Source: Flavobacteriaceae bacterium CG2_30_34_30
Lineage (GTDB): Bacteria; Bacteroidota; Bacteroidia; Flavobacteriales; Flavobacteriaceae
NCBI GenBank assembly: GCA_001873105.1
Contig: MNYN01000067.1
Coordinates: 1 to 64,000 of the forward strand
Direction of reading: 5' to 3'
Length of the DNA stretch: 64,000 nucleotides
Shown: positions 34,921 through 44,326 of the stretch, in pieces
Position numbering within the stretch: position 1 is the stretch's first letter
How the letters are laid out: the number at the start of each line of letters is the position of its first letter
Notes under the pieces: generated by a model
The model's database searches: none
What the model saw: the letters and a program-made list of their open reading frames with translations, nothing else
What the model was told of the DNA's origin: nothing
Made by a program: the position numbers and the translations under genes

Positions 34921-36408
34921 ATGTCTCATTACGAAGCACCTATAAGAAGACCCTTAGTCCTAGGAGAAAAATCTTATCACGATGTTACTGTGGACGTTGC
35001 TAGACCTGTAGAAGGGAGAGCAAATAAATCCTGGTGGATCGTTTTTTCAATAGCCCTTGTTGCTTTCCTTTGGGGAGTTGGTTGTATCATCTACACAATT
35101 TCTACCGGAATTGGTGTTTGGGGTCTCAATAAAACTGTAGGTTGGGCCTGGGATATTACAAACTTTGTTTGGTGGGTAGGTATTGGTCACGCAGGAACAC
35201 TTATTTCAGCAGTACTTTTATTATTTCGACAAAAATGGAGAATGGCAATCAACCGATCCGCAGAGGCGATGACTATATTTTCTGTTATGCAGGCAGGGTT
35301 ATTTCCATTAATACACATGGGACGTCCTTGGCTAGCCTACTGGGTGGTACCTATACCAAATCAATTTGGTTCTCTTTGGGTAAATTTTAATTCGCCTTTA
35401 CTTTGGGACGTTTTTGCAATATCTACCTATCTATCGGTTTCATTAGTCTTTTGGTGGACAGGATTACTTCCTGATTTTGCGATGATACGCGATAGAGCAG
35501 TTACTCCCTTCACCAAAAGAATATACAGTATTGTATCCTTTGGATGGAGTGGAAGAGCAAAAGATTGGCAACGTTTTGAAGAAGTATCTTTAGTATTGGC
35601 TGGTTTAGCAACTCCTTTGGTGCTTTCTGTGCATACCATAGTATCTTTTGACTTTGCTACCTCTGTAATACCCGGATGGCATACAACTATATTTCCTCCT
35701 TACTTTGTTGCCGGAGCTGTATTTTCCGGTTTCGCAATGGTAAACACGCTTCTCATTATTATGAGAAAAGTCTCTAATTTAGAAAATTATATTACCCTTC
35801 AACATATAGAATTGATGAACATTGTAATTATGATTACAGGTTCTATCGTTGGGGTTGCCTATATAACAGAGTTGTTTATCGCCTGGTATTCAGGAGTTGA
35901 ATATGAACAATATGCTTTTTTAAACAGAGCTACTGGTCCTTACTGGTGGGCATATTGGTCTATGATGATTTGTAATGTGTTTTCACCACAATTTATGTGG
36001 TTTAAAAAACTACGAACAAGTATTATGTTCTCCTTCTTTATTTCCATAGTTGTAAACATTGGCATGTGGTTTGAGCGATTTGTAATTATTGTAACTTCAT
36101 TGCATAGAGATTATTTACCATCTTCCTGGACGATGTTTTCTCCAACATTTGTAGATATTGGAATTTTTATTGGTACTATAGGATTCTTCTTTGTCTTGTT
36201 TTTATTATATTCCAGAAGCTTTCCGGTTATAGCACAAGCAGAAGTAAAATCCATTTTAAAAACCTCTGGCGAAACCTATAAGCAATTAAGAGCAACCCAT
36301 GGAGATCACGTAGATCATTCCATTGTAATTACCGGAAAAACTCCATTAAAAAATCATAAGGATATTGAGGACGATGAGGATAACGAAACTAATACTAAAA
36401 ACAAATAG
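34921..36408 (+). CDS. actC: Alternative complex III subunit ActC (NrfD family)
   Basis: A 495-residue polytopic membrane protein of the NrfD/PsrC family, with about ten transmembrane helices. Typical elements are WWIVFSIALVAFLWGVG, GVWGLNKTVGWAWDITNFVWWVGIGHAGTLISA, HMGRPWLAYW and the PIPNQFGSLWVNFNSPLLWD loop. ActC is one of the two quinol-facing membrane subunits. It has a cytoplasmic tail of about 45 residues that is rich in Asp and Lys. It lies 196 bases after actB and 2 bases before actD. Firm. Confidence 0.94.
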   Translation: MSHYEAPIRRPLVLGEKSYHDVTVDVARPVEGRANKSWWIVFSIALVAFLWGVGCIIYTISTGIGVWGLNKTVGWAWDITNFVWWVGIGHAGTLISAVLLLFRQKWRMAINRSAEAMTIFSVMQAGLFPLIHMGRPWLAYWVVPIPNQFGSLWVNFNSPLLWDVFAISTYLSVSLVFWWTGLLPDFAMIRDRAVTPFTKRIYSIVSFGWSGRAKDWQRFEEVSLVLAGLATPLVLSVHTIVSFDFATSVIPGWHTTIFPPYFVAGAVFSGFAMVNTLLIIMRKVSNLENYITLQHIELMNIVIMITGSIVGVAYITELFIAWYSGVEYEQYAFLNRATGPYWWAYWSMMICNVFSPQFMWFKKLRTSIMFSFFISIVVNIGMWFERFVIIVTSLHRDYLPSSWTMFSPTFVDIGIFIGTIGFFFVLFLLYSRSFPVIAQAEVKSILKTSGETYKQLRATHGDHVDHSIVITGKTPLKNHKDIEDDEDNETNTKNK

Positions 36409-36410
36409 CC

Positions 36411-36941
36411 ATGGCATCTAAAGTTATTCACGCTATTTATAATGACGACGACATTCTTATTGAAGCCGTAAAAGATGTACGTAATGCGCATTATAATATT
36501 GGAGAAATTTATACTCCTTTTCCTGTACACGGTCTAGAAAAAGCTATGGGATTAGCGCCAACACGTATAGCCATTACCGCATTTATGTATGGAATTGTTG
36601 GATTGGCAGTATCTATTGTAATGATGAATTACATTATGATTTCTGACTGGCCAATGGATATAGGAGGAAAACCAAGTTTTAGTTATATGCAAAACATGCC
36701 TGCTTTTGTGCCAATTATGTTTGAGTTGACCGTCTTTTTTGCAGCGCATTTAATGGTTATAACCTTCTATTTAAGAAGCAAACTTTGGCCATTTAAAAAA
36801 GCTGAAAATCCAGATTTGCGAACCACTGACGATCACTTCTTGATGGAAGTGGAAGTTGCAAATCACGATGTAGAAAAACTTACTAAGTTTTTATATGATA
36901 CCGGTGCTTCAGAAATTAATTTAATCGAAAAGGAAGACTAA
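36411..36941 (+). CDS. actD: Alternative complex III subunit ActD
   Basis: A 176-residue DUF3341 protein with two transmembrane helices (about 55-80 and 100-125). The conserved IYTPFPVHGLEKAMGL loop and GGKPSFSYMQNMPAFVPIMFELTV between and around them are typical. The C-terminal stretch, with YDTGASEINLIEKE, is cytoplasmic. It contacts ActC in the known complex. Gaps of 2 and 5 bases to its neighbours show tight co-transcription. Confidence 0.93.
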   Translation: MASKVIHAIYNDDDILIEAVKDVRNAHYNIGEIYTPFPVHGLEKAMGLAPTRIAITAFMYGIVGLAVSIVMMNYIMISDWPMDIGGKPSFSYMQNMPAFVPIMFELTVFFAAHLMVITFYLRSKLWPFKKAENPDLRTTDDHFLMEVEVANHDVEKLTKFLYDTGASEINLIEKED

Positions 36942-36946
36942 AGACA

Positions 36947-37606
36947 ATGAAAAGTATAGTTAATATAGTTGTAATACTTATAGTAACCTTAAGTTTGGTT
37001 TCTTGCTCTAATAGTAGCAGGCCAAATTACCAATTCATGCCAAATATGTACAAATCTGTTGCTTATGAAGCCTATGGTGAGTATGATGTGTTTCAAAATG
37101 GGCAATCAGCTAAAATACCGGTTGAAGGAACCATCCCCAGAGGTTGGGCTCCTTATGAATATGAAAATTCTATAGAGGGAATGGCAAAAGCCAGAACGGA
37201 ACTTAAGAATCCACTACCTGTAACACAAGAAAATTTAGCAGCTGGCACACAATTATTTACTTTTTATTGTGCCGTTTGTCATGGGGATAAGGGAGACGGT
37301 AAAGGAATTTTAGCTACTAGAGAAAAATTTTTAGGAGTTCCAAGTTACGCAGATCCGGGAAGAAATATAACAGAAGGAAGTATTTACCACGTACAAATGT
37401 ATGGTCTTAATGCAATGGGATCTTACGCATCACAAACCAATGAATTAGAACGTTGGCAAATATCCTTGCATGTGGAAAACCTAATGGCAGATTTAAAGGG
37501 TACACCAAAAAAATTACCTCTTAATGAAACCACTCAAGAATTGAATACCAATACCGAGGCTTTAAATGCACCAGTAGAAGTATCAGTAAAAGATTCAGTA
37601 AACTAA
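36947..37606 (+). CDS. actE: Alternative complex III subunit ActE, monoheme lipoprotein
   Basis: A 219-residue periplasmic cytochrome c anchored by a lipid (LVSCSNSS, Cys20). The N-terminal half has the family motif PNMYKSVAYEAYGEYDVFQNGQSAKIPVEGTIPRGW; the heme site is CAVCHGDKGDGKG (about 108-112). The tail beyond about 185 is Thr/Asn/Glu rich and probably disordered. It likely takes electrons from the ActA hemes toward the oxidase. Position between actD and actF is as in other Bacteroidota. Confidence 0.93.
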   Translation: MKSIVNIVVILIVTLSLVSCSNSSRPNYQFMPNMYKSVAYEAYGEYDVFQNGQSAKIPVEGTIPRGWAPYEYENSIEGMAKARTELKNPLPVTQENLAAGTQLFTFYCAVCHGDKGDGKGILATREKFLGVPSYADPGRNITEGSIYHVQMYGLNAMGSYASQTNELERWQISLHVENLMADLKGTPKKLPLNETTQELNTNTEALNAPVEVSVKDSVN

Positions 37607-37633
37607 TTTTAGATTAAAGACATAGTTAAAGAT

Positions 37634-38947
37634 ATGTATACGCTACCTAATAAATTAAAACTGTTTGCTTTCATTTTCATGGTCCTTGGTGCCATCGGAA
37701 TGATTATAGGCTTTATGAACGCTCCTAGTTCAAAAGAAGAGGTTAAAGAAAAGTTAGCAAATCACAACTCGCACGAAATAGTTAGTCCAAATGATAGCAA
37801 TTCAGAAGTTGCAGCACATGAAGAGGATGCGCATTATGAACACATAATGCATCAAATGCAAAACAGACCTTGGTCTGCACTATATGTTTCTGCTTTTTTC
37901 TTCTTTATGATTGCCCTAGGTGCTTTGGCTTTTTATGCCATTCAATATGCTGCTCAGGCAGGATGGTCTCCTGTACTTTTTAGAGTAATGGAGGGAATTA
38001 CAGGGTATTTATTACCAGGTTCCTTGATAATGTTTTTATTATTAGTATTGTCTGCATTCCACGTAAATCACATATTTCATTGGATGAACGCGGAACTTTT
38101 TGATCCTTCCAGTGACAAATATGATGCGTTAATAGCTGGGAAAAGCACTTGGTTAAATGAAACCACTTTTTTAATAAGAGCAGCCATTTACCTTACCGGA
38201 TGGAACGTATACAGATATTTTTCTAGAAAATATTCTTTAAAATTAGATGAAACTAATGATGCACATTGGTTTAAAAAGAACTTTAAGCTATCGGCAGGAT
38301 TTTTAGTTTTCTTTATCGTTACAGAATCTATGATGTCTTGGGACTGGATTATGGGTTTTGACCCACATTGGTTTAGCACTTTGTTTGGATGGTATGTATT
38401 TTCAGGAATGATTGTTTGCGCCATCACCGTAATAGCCATGGTAACAGTTTATTTAAAATCGCAAGGATATTTAGAGTATGTAAACGATAGCCATATTCAC
38501 GATTTAGCAAAATATATGTTTGGCTTTAGTATTTTCTGGACCTATCTTTGGTTTTCACAATTTATGTTGATTTGGTATGCAAACATTCCTGAAGAGGTAA
38601 CTTATTTTGTTACAAGAATTGAGGATTATAACTTACCATTCTTTGGTATGGTAGCCATGAATTTCGTTTTCCCTATTCTTCTATTAATGAATAGCGATTT
38701 TAAAAGGGTAAATTGGTTTGTTATTTTATCAGGAATTGTAATTTTAGCGGGCCATTATATGGATATTTTTGTAATGGTTATGCCGGCAACAGTTGGGAAA
38801 TCCTGGTTTATTGGAATTCCTGAAATTGGCGCTTTGCTTTTCTTCTTTGGATTGTTTGTTTATGTGGTCTTTTCAACATTGACAAAAGCGCCATTAATAG
38901 CAAAAGGAAGCCCTTTTATTGAAGAAAGCAAACATTTTCATTATTAA
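37634..38947 (+). CDS. actF: Alternative complex III subunit ActF
   Basis: A 437-residue integral membrane protein with about ten helices, related to ActC but lacking its full NrfD signature. The N-terminal helix (about 8-28) is followed by a periplasmic His/Glu-rich loop (about 35-80), then SALYVSAFFFFMIALGALAFY, FHVNHIFHWMN, ESMMSWDWIMGFDPHWFSTLFGWYVFSG and FLLMNSDFKR-type segments. It completes the six-gene complex and lies 28 bases before the oxidase subunit II gene. Firm. Confidence 0.93.
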   Translation: MYTLPNKLKLFAFIFMVLGAIGMIIGFMNAPSSKEEVKEKLANHNSHEIVSPNDSNSEVAAHEEDAHYEHIMHQMQNRPWSALYVSAFFFFMIALGALAFYAIQYAAQAGWSPVLFRVMEGITGYLLPGSLIMFLLLVLSAFHVNHIFHWMNAELFDPSSDKYDALIAGKSTWLNETTFLIRAAIYLTGWNVYRYFSRKYSLKLDETNDAHWFKKNFKLSAGFLVFFIVTESMMSWDWIMGFDPHWFSTLFGWYVFSGMIVCAITVIAMVTVYLKSQGYLEYVNDSHIHDLAKYMFGFSIFWTYLWFSQFMLIWYANIPEEVTYFVTRIEDYNLPFFGMVAMNFVFPILLLMNSDFKRVNWFVILSGIVILAGHYMDIFVMVMPATVGKSWFIGIPEIGALLFFFGLFVYVVFSTLTKAPLIAKGSPFIEESKHFHY

Positions 38948-38975
38948 TTAAGAACAGTAAATTACACCAATAAAG

Positions 38976-40037
38976 ATGACTGTATTTTTAGTTTTAACAG
39001 TACTATTTCTTTTTGCCATAACCATTTGGCAAATGAAAAAGATTTTTAATTTATCGAGGTTAAAACCTCAAGATAATTCTCAAATAGCAACTGAAAATGA
39101 TAATAACAATCAAGGGAAATTGATGTTAGGGTTTTTAGTATTTTTCTATATTTTTCTTATCGTTGGTTTTTGGAATTGGACTAGCGTCTTATTGCCGGAA
39201 TCCGGTTCTGAACACGGAAAAGACATCGATCAATTGATGCTTATTTCCATGATATTGATTTTTACAGTTTTAATTATCACCCACTTTTTATTGCTTTATT
39301 TTGCCTTTAAATACCGAGGAATTAAAAACCGAAAAGCAATTTTCTTTGCAGATAATGACCAACTAGAATTTGTTTGGACCATTATTCCCGTTATTGTTTT
39401 ATCAGGCCTAATTATTTATGGTTTATTTACTTGGACAGATATTATGAATATTCATGAAGACGATGACCCCATAATTGTCGAGTTATATGCTAAACAATTT
39501 ATTTGGGAGGCTCGTTATTCTGGACAGGATAATACCCTAGGGCAAGCAAATGTTCGTTTTATTGAAGGGGTGAATACCATGGGTGTGGATGTTTCCGATG
39601 CCTATGCTGCAGATGACGTTCCTGCTAGAGAGTTACACCTTCCAGTGGGAAGAAAAGTTTTATTTAAAATGCGTTCTCAAGATGTTTTACACTCTGCATA
39701 CATGCCTCATTTTAGAGCACAAATGAATGTTGTTCCCGGTATGATTACGCAATTTGCTTTAACACCGGATATTACCACTGCAGATGCGCGACAAAGTGAT
39801 GAGATAATAAAAAAAGTTGCTAACATTAATAAATTAAGAGAAGAAAAAAGCAAAGGTCTTGTTGCAAAAGGATTTGAAGCTTTAGACCCCTATGAATTTG
39901 ATTATTTGTTGTTATGCAACAAAATATGTGGCGCTTCTCATTACAATATGCAAATGAAAATAATTGTAGAAACCCAAGAAGAATTTGACGCTTGGATTGC
40001 TGAACAAAAAACACTTTCTCAAACACTGAATCCATAA
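38976..40037 (+). CDS. coxB: Cytochrome c oxidase subunit II
   Basis: A 353-residue oxidase subunit with one short N-terminal hydrophobic segment and two transmembrane helices (about 50-72 and 90-112), followed by a periplasmic cupredoxin domain. CuA ligands are visible in DVLHSAYMPHFRAQMN and CNKICGASHYNMQM (two Cys, two His, Met). LEFVWTIIPVIVL precedes helix two. No cytochrome c domain is fused. An extra stretch between the CuA halves (about 265-300, Lys-rich) is typical of Bacteroidota. Follows actF directly, supporting a complex III-oxidase supercomplex. Confidence 0.94.
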   Translation: MTVFLVLTVLFLFAITIWQMKKIFNLSRLKPQDNSQIATENDNNNQGKLMLGFLVFFYIFLIVGFWNWTSVLLPESGSEHGKDIDQLMLISMILIFTVLIITHFLLLYFAFKYRGIKNRKAIFFADNDQLEFVWTIIPVIVLSGLIIYGLFTWTDIMNIHEDDDPIIVELYAKQFIWEARYSGQDNTLGQANVRFIEGVNTMGVDVSDAYAADDVPARELHLPVGRKVLFKMRSQDVLHSAYMPHFRAQMNVVPGMITQFALTPDITTADARQSDEIIKKVANINKLREEKSKGLVAKGFEALDPYEFDYLLLCNKICGASHYNMQMKIIVETQEEFDAWIAEQKTLSQTLNP

Positions 40038-40061
40038 GATTAATAGATAAGAATAAAAGAC

Positions 40062-41888
40062 ATGTCAACAGAAGCAAACGTTCACGCAGTAGATCATCAT
40101 GACGATCACGGGCATCATCACCACAAGCAGACTTTTATAGATAAATACATTTTTAGTACCGATCATAAAATGATTTCTAAACAATACCTTATTACAGGTC
40201 TGTTTATGGGAATAATAGGTATTGCAATGTCTTTATTATTTCGAATGCAATTAGCTTGGCCAGATACCCATTTTACCATCTATGAAATATTTTTAGGAAA
40301 ATGGGGCGCAGACGGCGTTATGGATCCAAATGTATATTTAGCATTAGTTACTATTCATGGAACGATTATGGTGTTTTTTGTACTAACTGCCGGACTTAGC
40401 GGAACATTTAGTAATCTTCTAATACCACTTCAAATAGGTGCTCGCGATATGGCATCTGGGTTTTTAAATATGATTTCCTATTGGATGTTTTTTCTTTCCA
40501 GCATCATTATGTTATTGTCACTTTTTGTGGAAGCAGGACCTGCTAATGCCGGTTGGACGATTTACCCACCATTAAGTGCGCTTCCACAAGCTATTCCCGG
40601 CTCAGGAGCAGGAATGACATTATGGCTAACCTCTATGGCTATTTTTATAGCTTCTTCATTACTAGGTTCTCTTAATTACATTGTTACCGTAATAAATTTA
40701 AGAACTAAAGGGATGTCTATGACTCGCTTGCCACTTACTATTTGGGCTTTCTTTTTAACAGCAATTATCGGTGTAGTTTCTTTCCCGGTATTACTTTCTG
40801 CCGCTTTGATGTTGATTATGGATAGAAGTTTTGGAACCTCCTTTTTCCTTTCCGATATTTACATTGCCGGAGAAGTACTCCATAACCAAGGTGGCTCTCC
40901 TGTTTTATTTGAACATTTATTTTGGTTTTTAGGACACCCTGAAGTGTATATTGTAATATTACCAGCTTTAGGAATAACTTCCGAAATTATTGCAACAAAC
41001 TCCCGAAAACCCATCTTTGGCTATCGTGCGATGATAGCGTCCATTTTAGCTATTGCATTTTTATCTACTATTGTATGGGCGCACCATATGTTTGTATCTG
41101 GGATGAATCCGTTTTTGGGTTCAGTATTTACATTTACAACGCTTTTAATAGCCATACCCTCTGCGGTTAAGGCTTTCAACTATATAACGACACTCTGGAA
41201 AGGAAATTTACAATTTAATCCCGCCATGTTATTTTCTATAGGTTTAGTATCTACCTTTATTTCAGGTGGATTAACAGGAATAATTTTAGGAGATAGTGCT
41301 TTAGATATCAATGTGCATGACACCTATTTTGTAGTAGCCCACTTTCACCTTGTAATGGGTATTTCTGCACTTTATGGCTTTTTTGCAGGTATTTACCATT
41401 GGTTTCCTAAAATGTTTGGTAAAATGATGAACAAAAACCTTGGATATATCCACTTTTGGGTAACTGTAATAGGCGCCTACGGAATTTTCTTCCCTATGCA
41501 CTTTATTGGTATGGCAGGATTACCTAGACGATATTACACCAATACTGCTTTCCCATATTTTGATGATTTAGCAAATATAAATGTAGTGATAACCATTTTT
41601 GCAATTATTACTGCTGCTGCTCAATTGGTGTTCTTATATAATTTTATTTCTTCTATATTTTATGGAAAAAGACCCACAAAAAATCCTTGGAGATCAAATA
41701 CTTTAGAGTGGACAACCGAGATAAAACATATTCACGGAAACTGGGATGGCGATATACCCCACGTTTACCGTTGGTCCTATGACTATAGTAAATTGAACAA
41801 AGACGAAACAGATTATGTGCTTGCCGGTCAAGATTTTATTCCTCAAAATATTCCTATTCAAGAAAATGAGGAAGAAATGAATCACTAA
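40062..41888 (+). CDS. coxA: Cytochrome c oxidase subunit I
   Basis: A 608-residue heme-copper oxidase catalytic subunit with 12 core helices. Visible features are TIHGTIMVFFVLTAGLSGTFSNLLIPLQIGARDMA, the cross-linked CuB His and Tyr in GHPEVYIVILPALG, WAHHMFVSGM with two CuB histidines, and DTYFVVAHFHLVMG with the heme a3 and heme a histidines. This is a type A oxidase. The first 22 residues are unusually rich in His and Asp (HAVDHHDDHGHHHHK). It ends the operon; a terminator follows at 41909-41941. Confidence 0.95.
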   Translation: MSTEANVHAVDHHDDHGHHHHKQTFIDKYIFSTDHKMISKQYLITGLFMGIIGIAMSLLFRMQLAWPDTHFTIYEIFLGKWGADGVMDPNVYLALVTIHGTIMVFFVLTAGLSGTFSNLLIPLQIGARDMASGFLNMISYWMFFLSSIIMLLSLFVEAGPANAGWTIYPPLSALPQAIPGSGAGMTLWLTSMAIFIASSLLGSLNYIVTVINLRTKGMSMTRLPLTIWAFFLTAIIGVVSFPVLLSAALMLIMDRSFGTSFFLSDIYIAGEVLHNQGGSPVLFEHLFWFLGHPEVYIVILPALGITSEIIATNSRKPIFGYRAMIASILAIAFLSTIVWAHHMFVSGMNPFLGSVFTFTTLLIAIPSAVKAFNYITTLWKGNLQFNPAMLFSIGLVSTFISGGLTGIILGDSALDINVHDTYFVVAHFHLVMGISALYGFFAGIYHWFPKMFGKMMNKNLGYIHFWVTVIGAYGIFFPMHFIGMAGLPRRYYTNTAFPYFDDLANINVVITIFAIITAAAQLVFLYNFISSIFYGKRPTKNPWRSNTLEWTTEIKHIHGNWDGDIPHVYRWSYDYSKLNKDETDYVLAGQDFIPQNIPIQENEEEMNH

Positions 41889-41908
41889 TATATGTATTAC
41901 ACTTTAAG

Positions 41909-41941
41909 AAAACCTTTCCCCTTAATGGAAAGGTTTTTTTT
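41909..41941 (+). terminator. Terminator of the act-cox operon
   Basis: Perfect 11-bp stem AAAACCTTTCC (41909-41919) / GGAAAGGTTTT (41927-41937) followed by a T run, 21 bases after the coxA stop. Confidence 0.85.
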
Positions 41942-42014
41942 GTTTTCACCATGTTATTGAAACATATCTTTAAGTTTAAGGTATGATTAAATCTCCATTT
42001 CTGGCTTTTTGTTC

Positions 42015-42046
42015 GTTGGAAAGTGAAGATTTTCAAACTATATTTG
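42015..42046 (+). promoter_or_regulatory. Promoter-like site before a short transcript unit
   Basis: GTTG (42015-42018), 20 bases, TATATTTG (42039-42046), close to the Bacteroidota consensus. Predicted start is near 42053, only about 33 bases before a strong terminator hairpin. Confidence 0.5.
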
Positions 42047-42052
42047 AATAAG

Positions 42053-42114
42053 AAAAAAATGTATTCATTTTTATTGATTAGCACTAGCCACGTTTGGGGA
42101 AGCGTGGCTTTTTT
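42053..42114 (+). ncRNA. Candidate small RNA or leader RNA upstream of ruvB
   Basis: Predicted from a promoter-like site (42015-42046) and the terminator at 42086-42114; product about 62 nt. No family is recognised. It could be a free small RNA, an attenuated leader for ruvB, or chance. An alternative is a 31-residue hydrophobic peptide gene at 42059-42154 (MYSFLLISTSHVWGSVAF and on), which would read through the hairpin. Confidence 0.35.
42086..42114 (+). terminator. Strong terminator upstream of ruvB
   Basis: Stem AGCCACGTTT (42086-42095) / AAGCGTGGCT (42100-42109) with loop GGGG and one T-G pair, followed by TTTTT. It lies 136 bases before ruvB and does not directly follow any known gene. 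Confidence 0.8.
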
Positions 42115-42249
42115 GTTGCTATTTATCTCAAAATTGCCTCAACTAGGGGCATAAAACAAAACGTATATTATTTTTCGACAACTATTAGTACCAAATCACT
42201 TTTGCTAAATCTGTAGTAAAATAGTTGCTATTATAGTATATTTGTTCTT

Positions 42250-43272
42250 ATGAACGAAAACTTAAATCCAACTAACGAACATCTTTCCTCCCACGAATTA
42301 GAAGTGGAAAAAAAACTTCGGCCGCTTACTTTTGTTGATTTTACCGGGCAAGATCAGGTTTTAGAAAATCTTAAAATATTCGTTCAAGCAGCAAATCTTA
42401 GGGGAGAAGCACTAGACCATACTCTGTTTCATGGACCACCGGGGTTGGGTAAAACCACTTTGGCTTACATACTTGCTAATGAATTACAAGTTGGCATAAA
42501 AGTTACTTCAGGACCCGTTTTAGACAAACCAGGAGATTTAGCTGGGCTTTTGACTAATTTAGAGGAGCGCGATGTTTTATTTATCGATGAAATCCATCGC
42601 TTAAGTCCTGTTGTTGAAGAATATTTATATTCTGCAATGGAAGACTATAAAATTGATATCATGATTGAATCTGGACCAAATGCGCGCACAGTTCAAATAA
42701 ATTTAAACCCTTTCACTTTAATAGGTGCAACAACCCGTTCAGGCTTATTAACAGCTCCCATGCGCGCAAGGTTTGGCATTGCCTCGAGATTACAATACTA
42801 TAATACCGACCTACTAACCACCATAGTACAACGAAGTGCAGACATATTAAAAGTAAAAATAGGTATGGAAGCCGCAATAGAAATAGCCGGTAGAAGCAGA
42901 GGAACACCGCGAATTGCAAATGCTTTATTACGAAGGGTACGGGATTTTGCTCAAATAAAAGGCAATGGAAAAATTGATATAAAAATCGCAAAATATGCAC
43001 TAGAAGCTCTAAATGTAGATGCTTTTGGACTAGATGAAATGGACAATAAAATATTGACAACCATCATTGAAAAATTTAAGGGCGGCCCGGTAGGAATTAC
43101 AACCTTAGCAACCGCAGTAAGCGAAAGTGCTGAAACTATTGAAGAAGTGTATGAACCATTTTTAATCCAACAGGGTTTTATAATGCGAACACCTAGAGGA
43201 AGAGAAGTAACCGAAGCGGCATATAAACATCTTGGCAAAATAAAAGGACCAACACAAGGAGGATTATTTTAG
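42250..43272 (+). CDS. ruvB: Holliday junction helicase RuvB
   Basis: A 340-residue AAA+ motor of the RuvAB branch-migration complex. Walker A is [10 protein letters not shown] (about 61-70), Walker [10 protein letters not shown], sensor 1 and arginine finger in [19 protein letters not shown], followed by the winged-helix C-terminus ([29 protein letters not shown]). A -7 box TATATTTG (42237-42244) ends only 5 bases before the ATG, so the mRNA may have almost no leader. Its partner ruvA is 3.4 kb downstream, past queG and maeB. Firm. Confidence 0.96.
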   Translation: MNENLNPTNEHLSSHELEVEKKLRPLTFVDFTGQDQVLENLKIFVQAANLRGEALDHTLFHGPPGLGKTTLAYILANELQVGIKVTSGPVLDKPGDLAGLLTNLEERDVLFIDEIHRLSPVVEEYLYSAMEDYKIDIMIESGPNARTVQINLNPFTLIGATTRSGLLTAPMRARFGIASRLQYYNTDLLTTIVQRSADILKVKIGMEAAIEIAGRSRGTPRIANALLRRVRDFAQIKGNGKIDIKIAKYALEALNVDAFGLDEMDNKILTTIIEKFKGGPVGITTLATAVSESAETIEEVYEPFLIQQGFIMRTPRGREVTEAAYKHLGKIKGPTQGGLF

Positions 43273-43338
43273 TCTTTATTTAACCCTTCCCGAAAGAGAG
43301 GGCATGAAAGTTACTATTTCTTTTACGGTATTTTTAAA

Positions 43339-44262
43339 ATGACATTAAAATCAACAAACACCCAACGCATTAAAACCGAAGCCAAACGCCTCGGTTTTTT
43401 GTCTTGCGGGATAAGCAAAGCACAATTTTTAGAAAAAGAAGCACCTCGATTAGAAAACTGGCTAAGGCATAATATGCAAGGCGAGATGCAGTATATGGAA
43501 AATCATTTTGACAAACGACTCGACCCAACTAAATTAGTAGATGATGCAAAAAGTGTCGTTTCATTACTGCTGAATTATTTTCCTTCAGAAGTGCAAATAG
43601 AAAACACCTATAATATATCAAAATATGCATATGGCACTGATTATCATTTTGTAATAAAAGATAAATTAAAACAACTTTTGCAATATATAAGTGAAGAAAT
43701 TGGAGAAGTAGGTGGACGTGCCTTTGTAGATTCAGCTCCCGTTTTAGATAAAGCTTGGGCAGCAAAAAGTGGCCTTGGATGGATAGGTAAAAACAGTAAT
43801 TTATTAACCCAGCAAGTTGGCTCTTTTTATTTCATTGCAGAAGTAATAATTGATTTAGAGTTAGAATATGATAATCCTGTTACAGATCATTGTGGAACCT
43901 GCTCGGCTTGTATAGATGCGTGTCCAACTCAAGCAATTGTTCAACCCTACATAGTAGATGGCAGCAAATGTATTTCTTACTTTACTATCGAGTTGAAAAA
44001 TGAAATTCCAAATCACGTAAAAGGTCAATTTGAAGATTGGATGTTTGGGTGTGATATTTGTCAAGATGTTTGCCCGTGGAATAAATTTTCTAAAGCGCAC
44101 AACGAACCTCTTTTTCAACCTAATGCACAACTGCTTTCCATGTCCAAAAAAGATTGGGAAGAAATAACGGAAGATGTTTTTTTAAAAATATTTCAGAAAT
44201 CTCCTGTAAAACGCACTAAATATCAAGGGTTGAAGCGAAACGTTAACTTCTTGAAAGATTAA
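43339..44262 (+). CDS. queG: Epoxyqueuosine reductase QueG
   Basis: A 307-residue cobalamin- and iron-sulfur-dependent enzyme that makes the last step of queuosine formation in tRNA. The N-terminal domain has the family sequence [29 protein letters not shown] in the form [25 protein letters not shown]. The two [4Fe-4S] clusters are bound by [12 protein letters not shown] and [11 protein letters not shown] plus outlying cysteines. It is on the short side because it lacks the C-terminal HEAT-like extension of some homologues. 66 bases after ruvB. Firm. Confidence 0.94.
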   Translation: MTLKSTNTQRIKTEAKRLGFLSCGISKAQFLEKEAPRLENWLRHNMQGEMQYMENHFDKRLDPTKLVDDAKSVVSLLLNYFPSEVQIENTYNISKYAYGTDYHFVIKDKLKQLLQYISEEIGEVGGRAFVDSAPVLDKAWAAKSGLGWIGKNSNLLTQQVGSFYFIAEVIIDLELEYDNPVTDHCGTCSACIDACPTQAIVQPYIVDGSKCISYFTIELKNEIPNHVKGQFEDWMFGCDICQDVCPWNKFSKAHNEPLFQPNAQLLSMSKKDWEEITEDVFLKIFQKSPVKRTKYQGLKRNVNFLKD

Positions 44263-44326
44263 CGAATAAATTTCCCATTTTTGCTAGATACTCTTACCTT
44301 TGCTAGTCAGATAAACGACTAAAAAA

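Larger units (their letters stand above)
41889..42249 (+). other. 361-bp gap with two terminators and a small transcript candidate
   Basis: The region holds the operon terminator (41909-41941), a promoter-like site (42015-42046), a second strong hairpin with T run (42086-42114) and a -7 box TATATTTG just before ruvB (42237-42244). A 31-codon open frame (42059-42154) starts soon after the predicted start, but it contains the hairpin. Confidence 0.6.
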
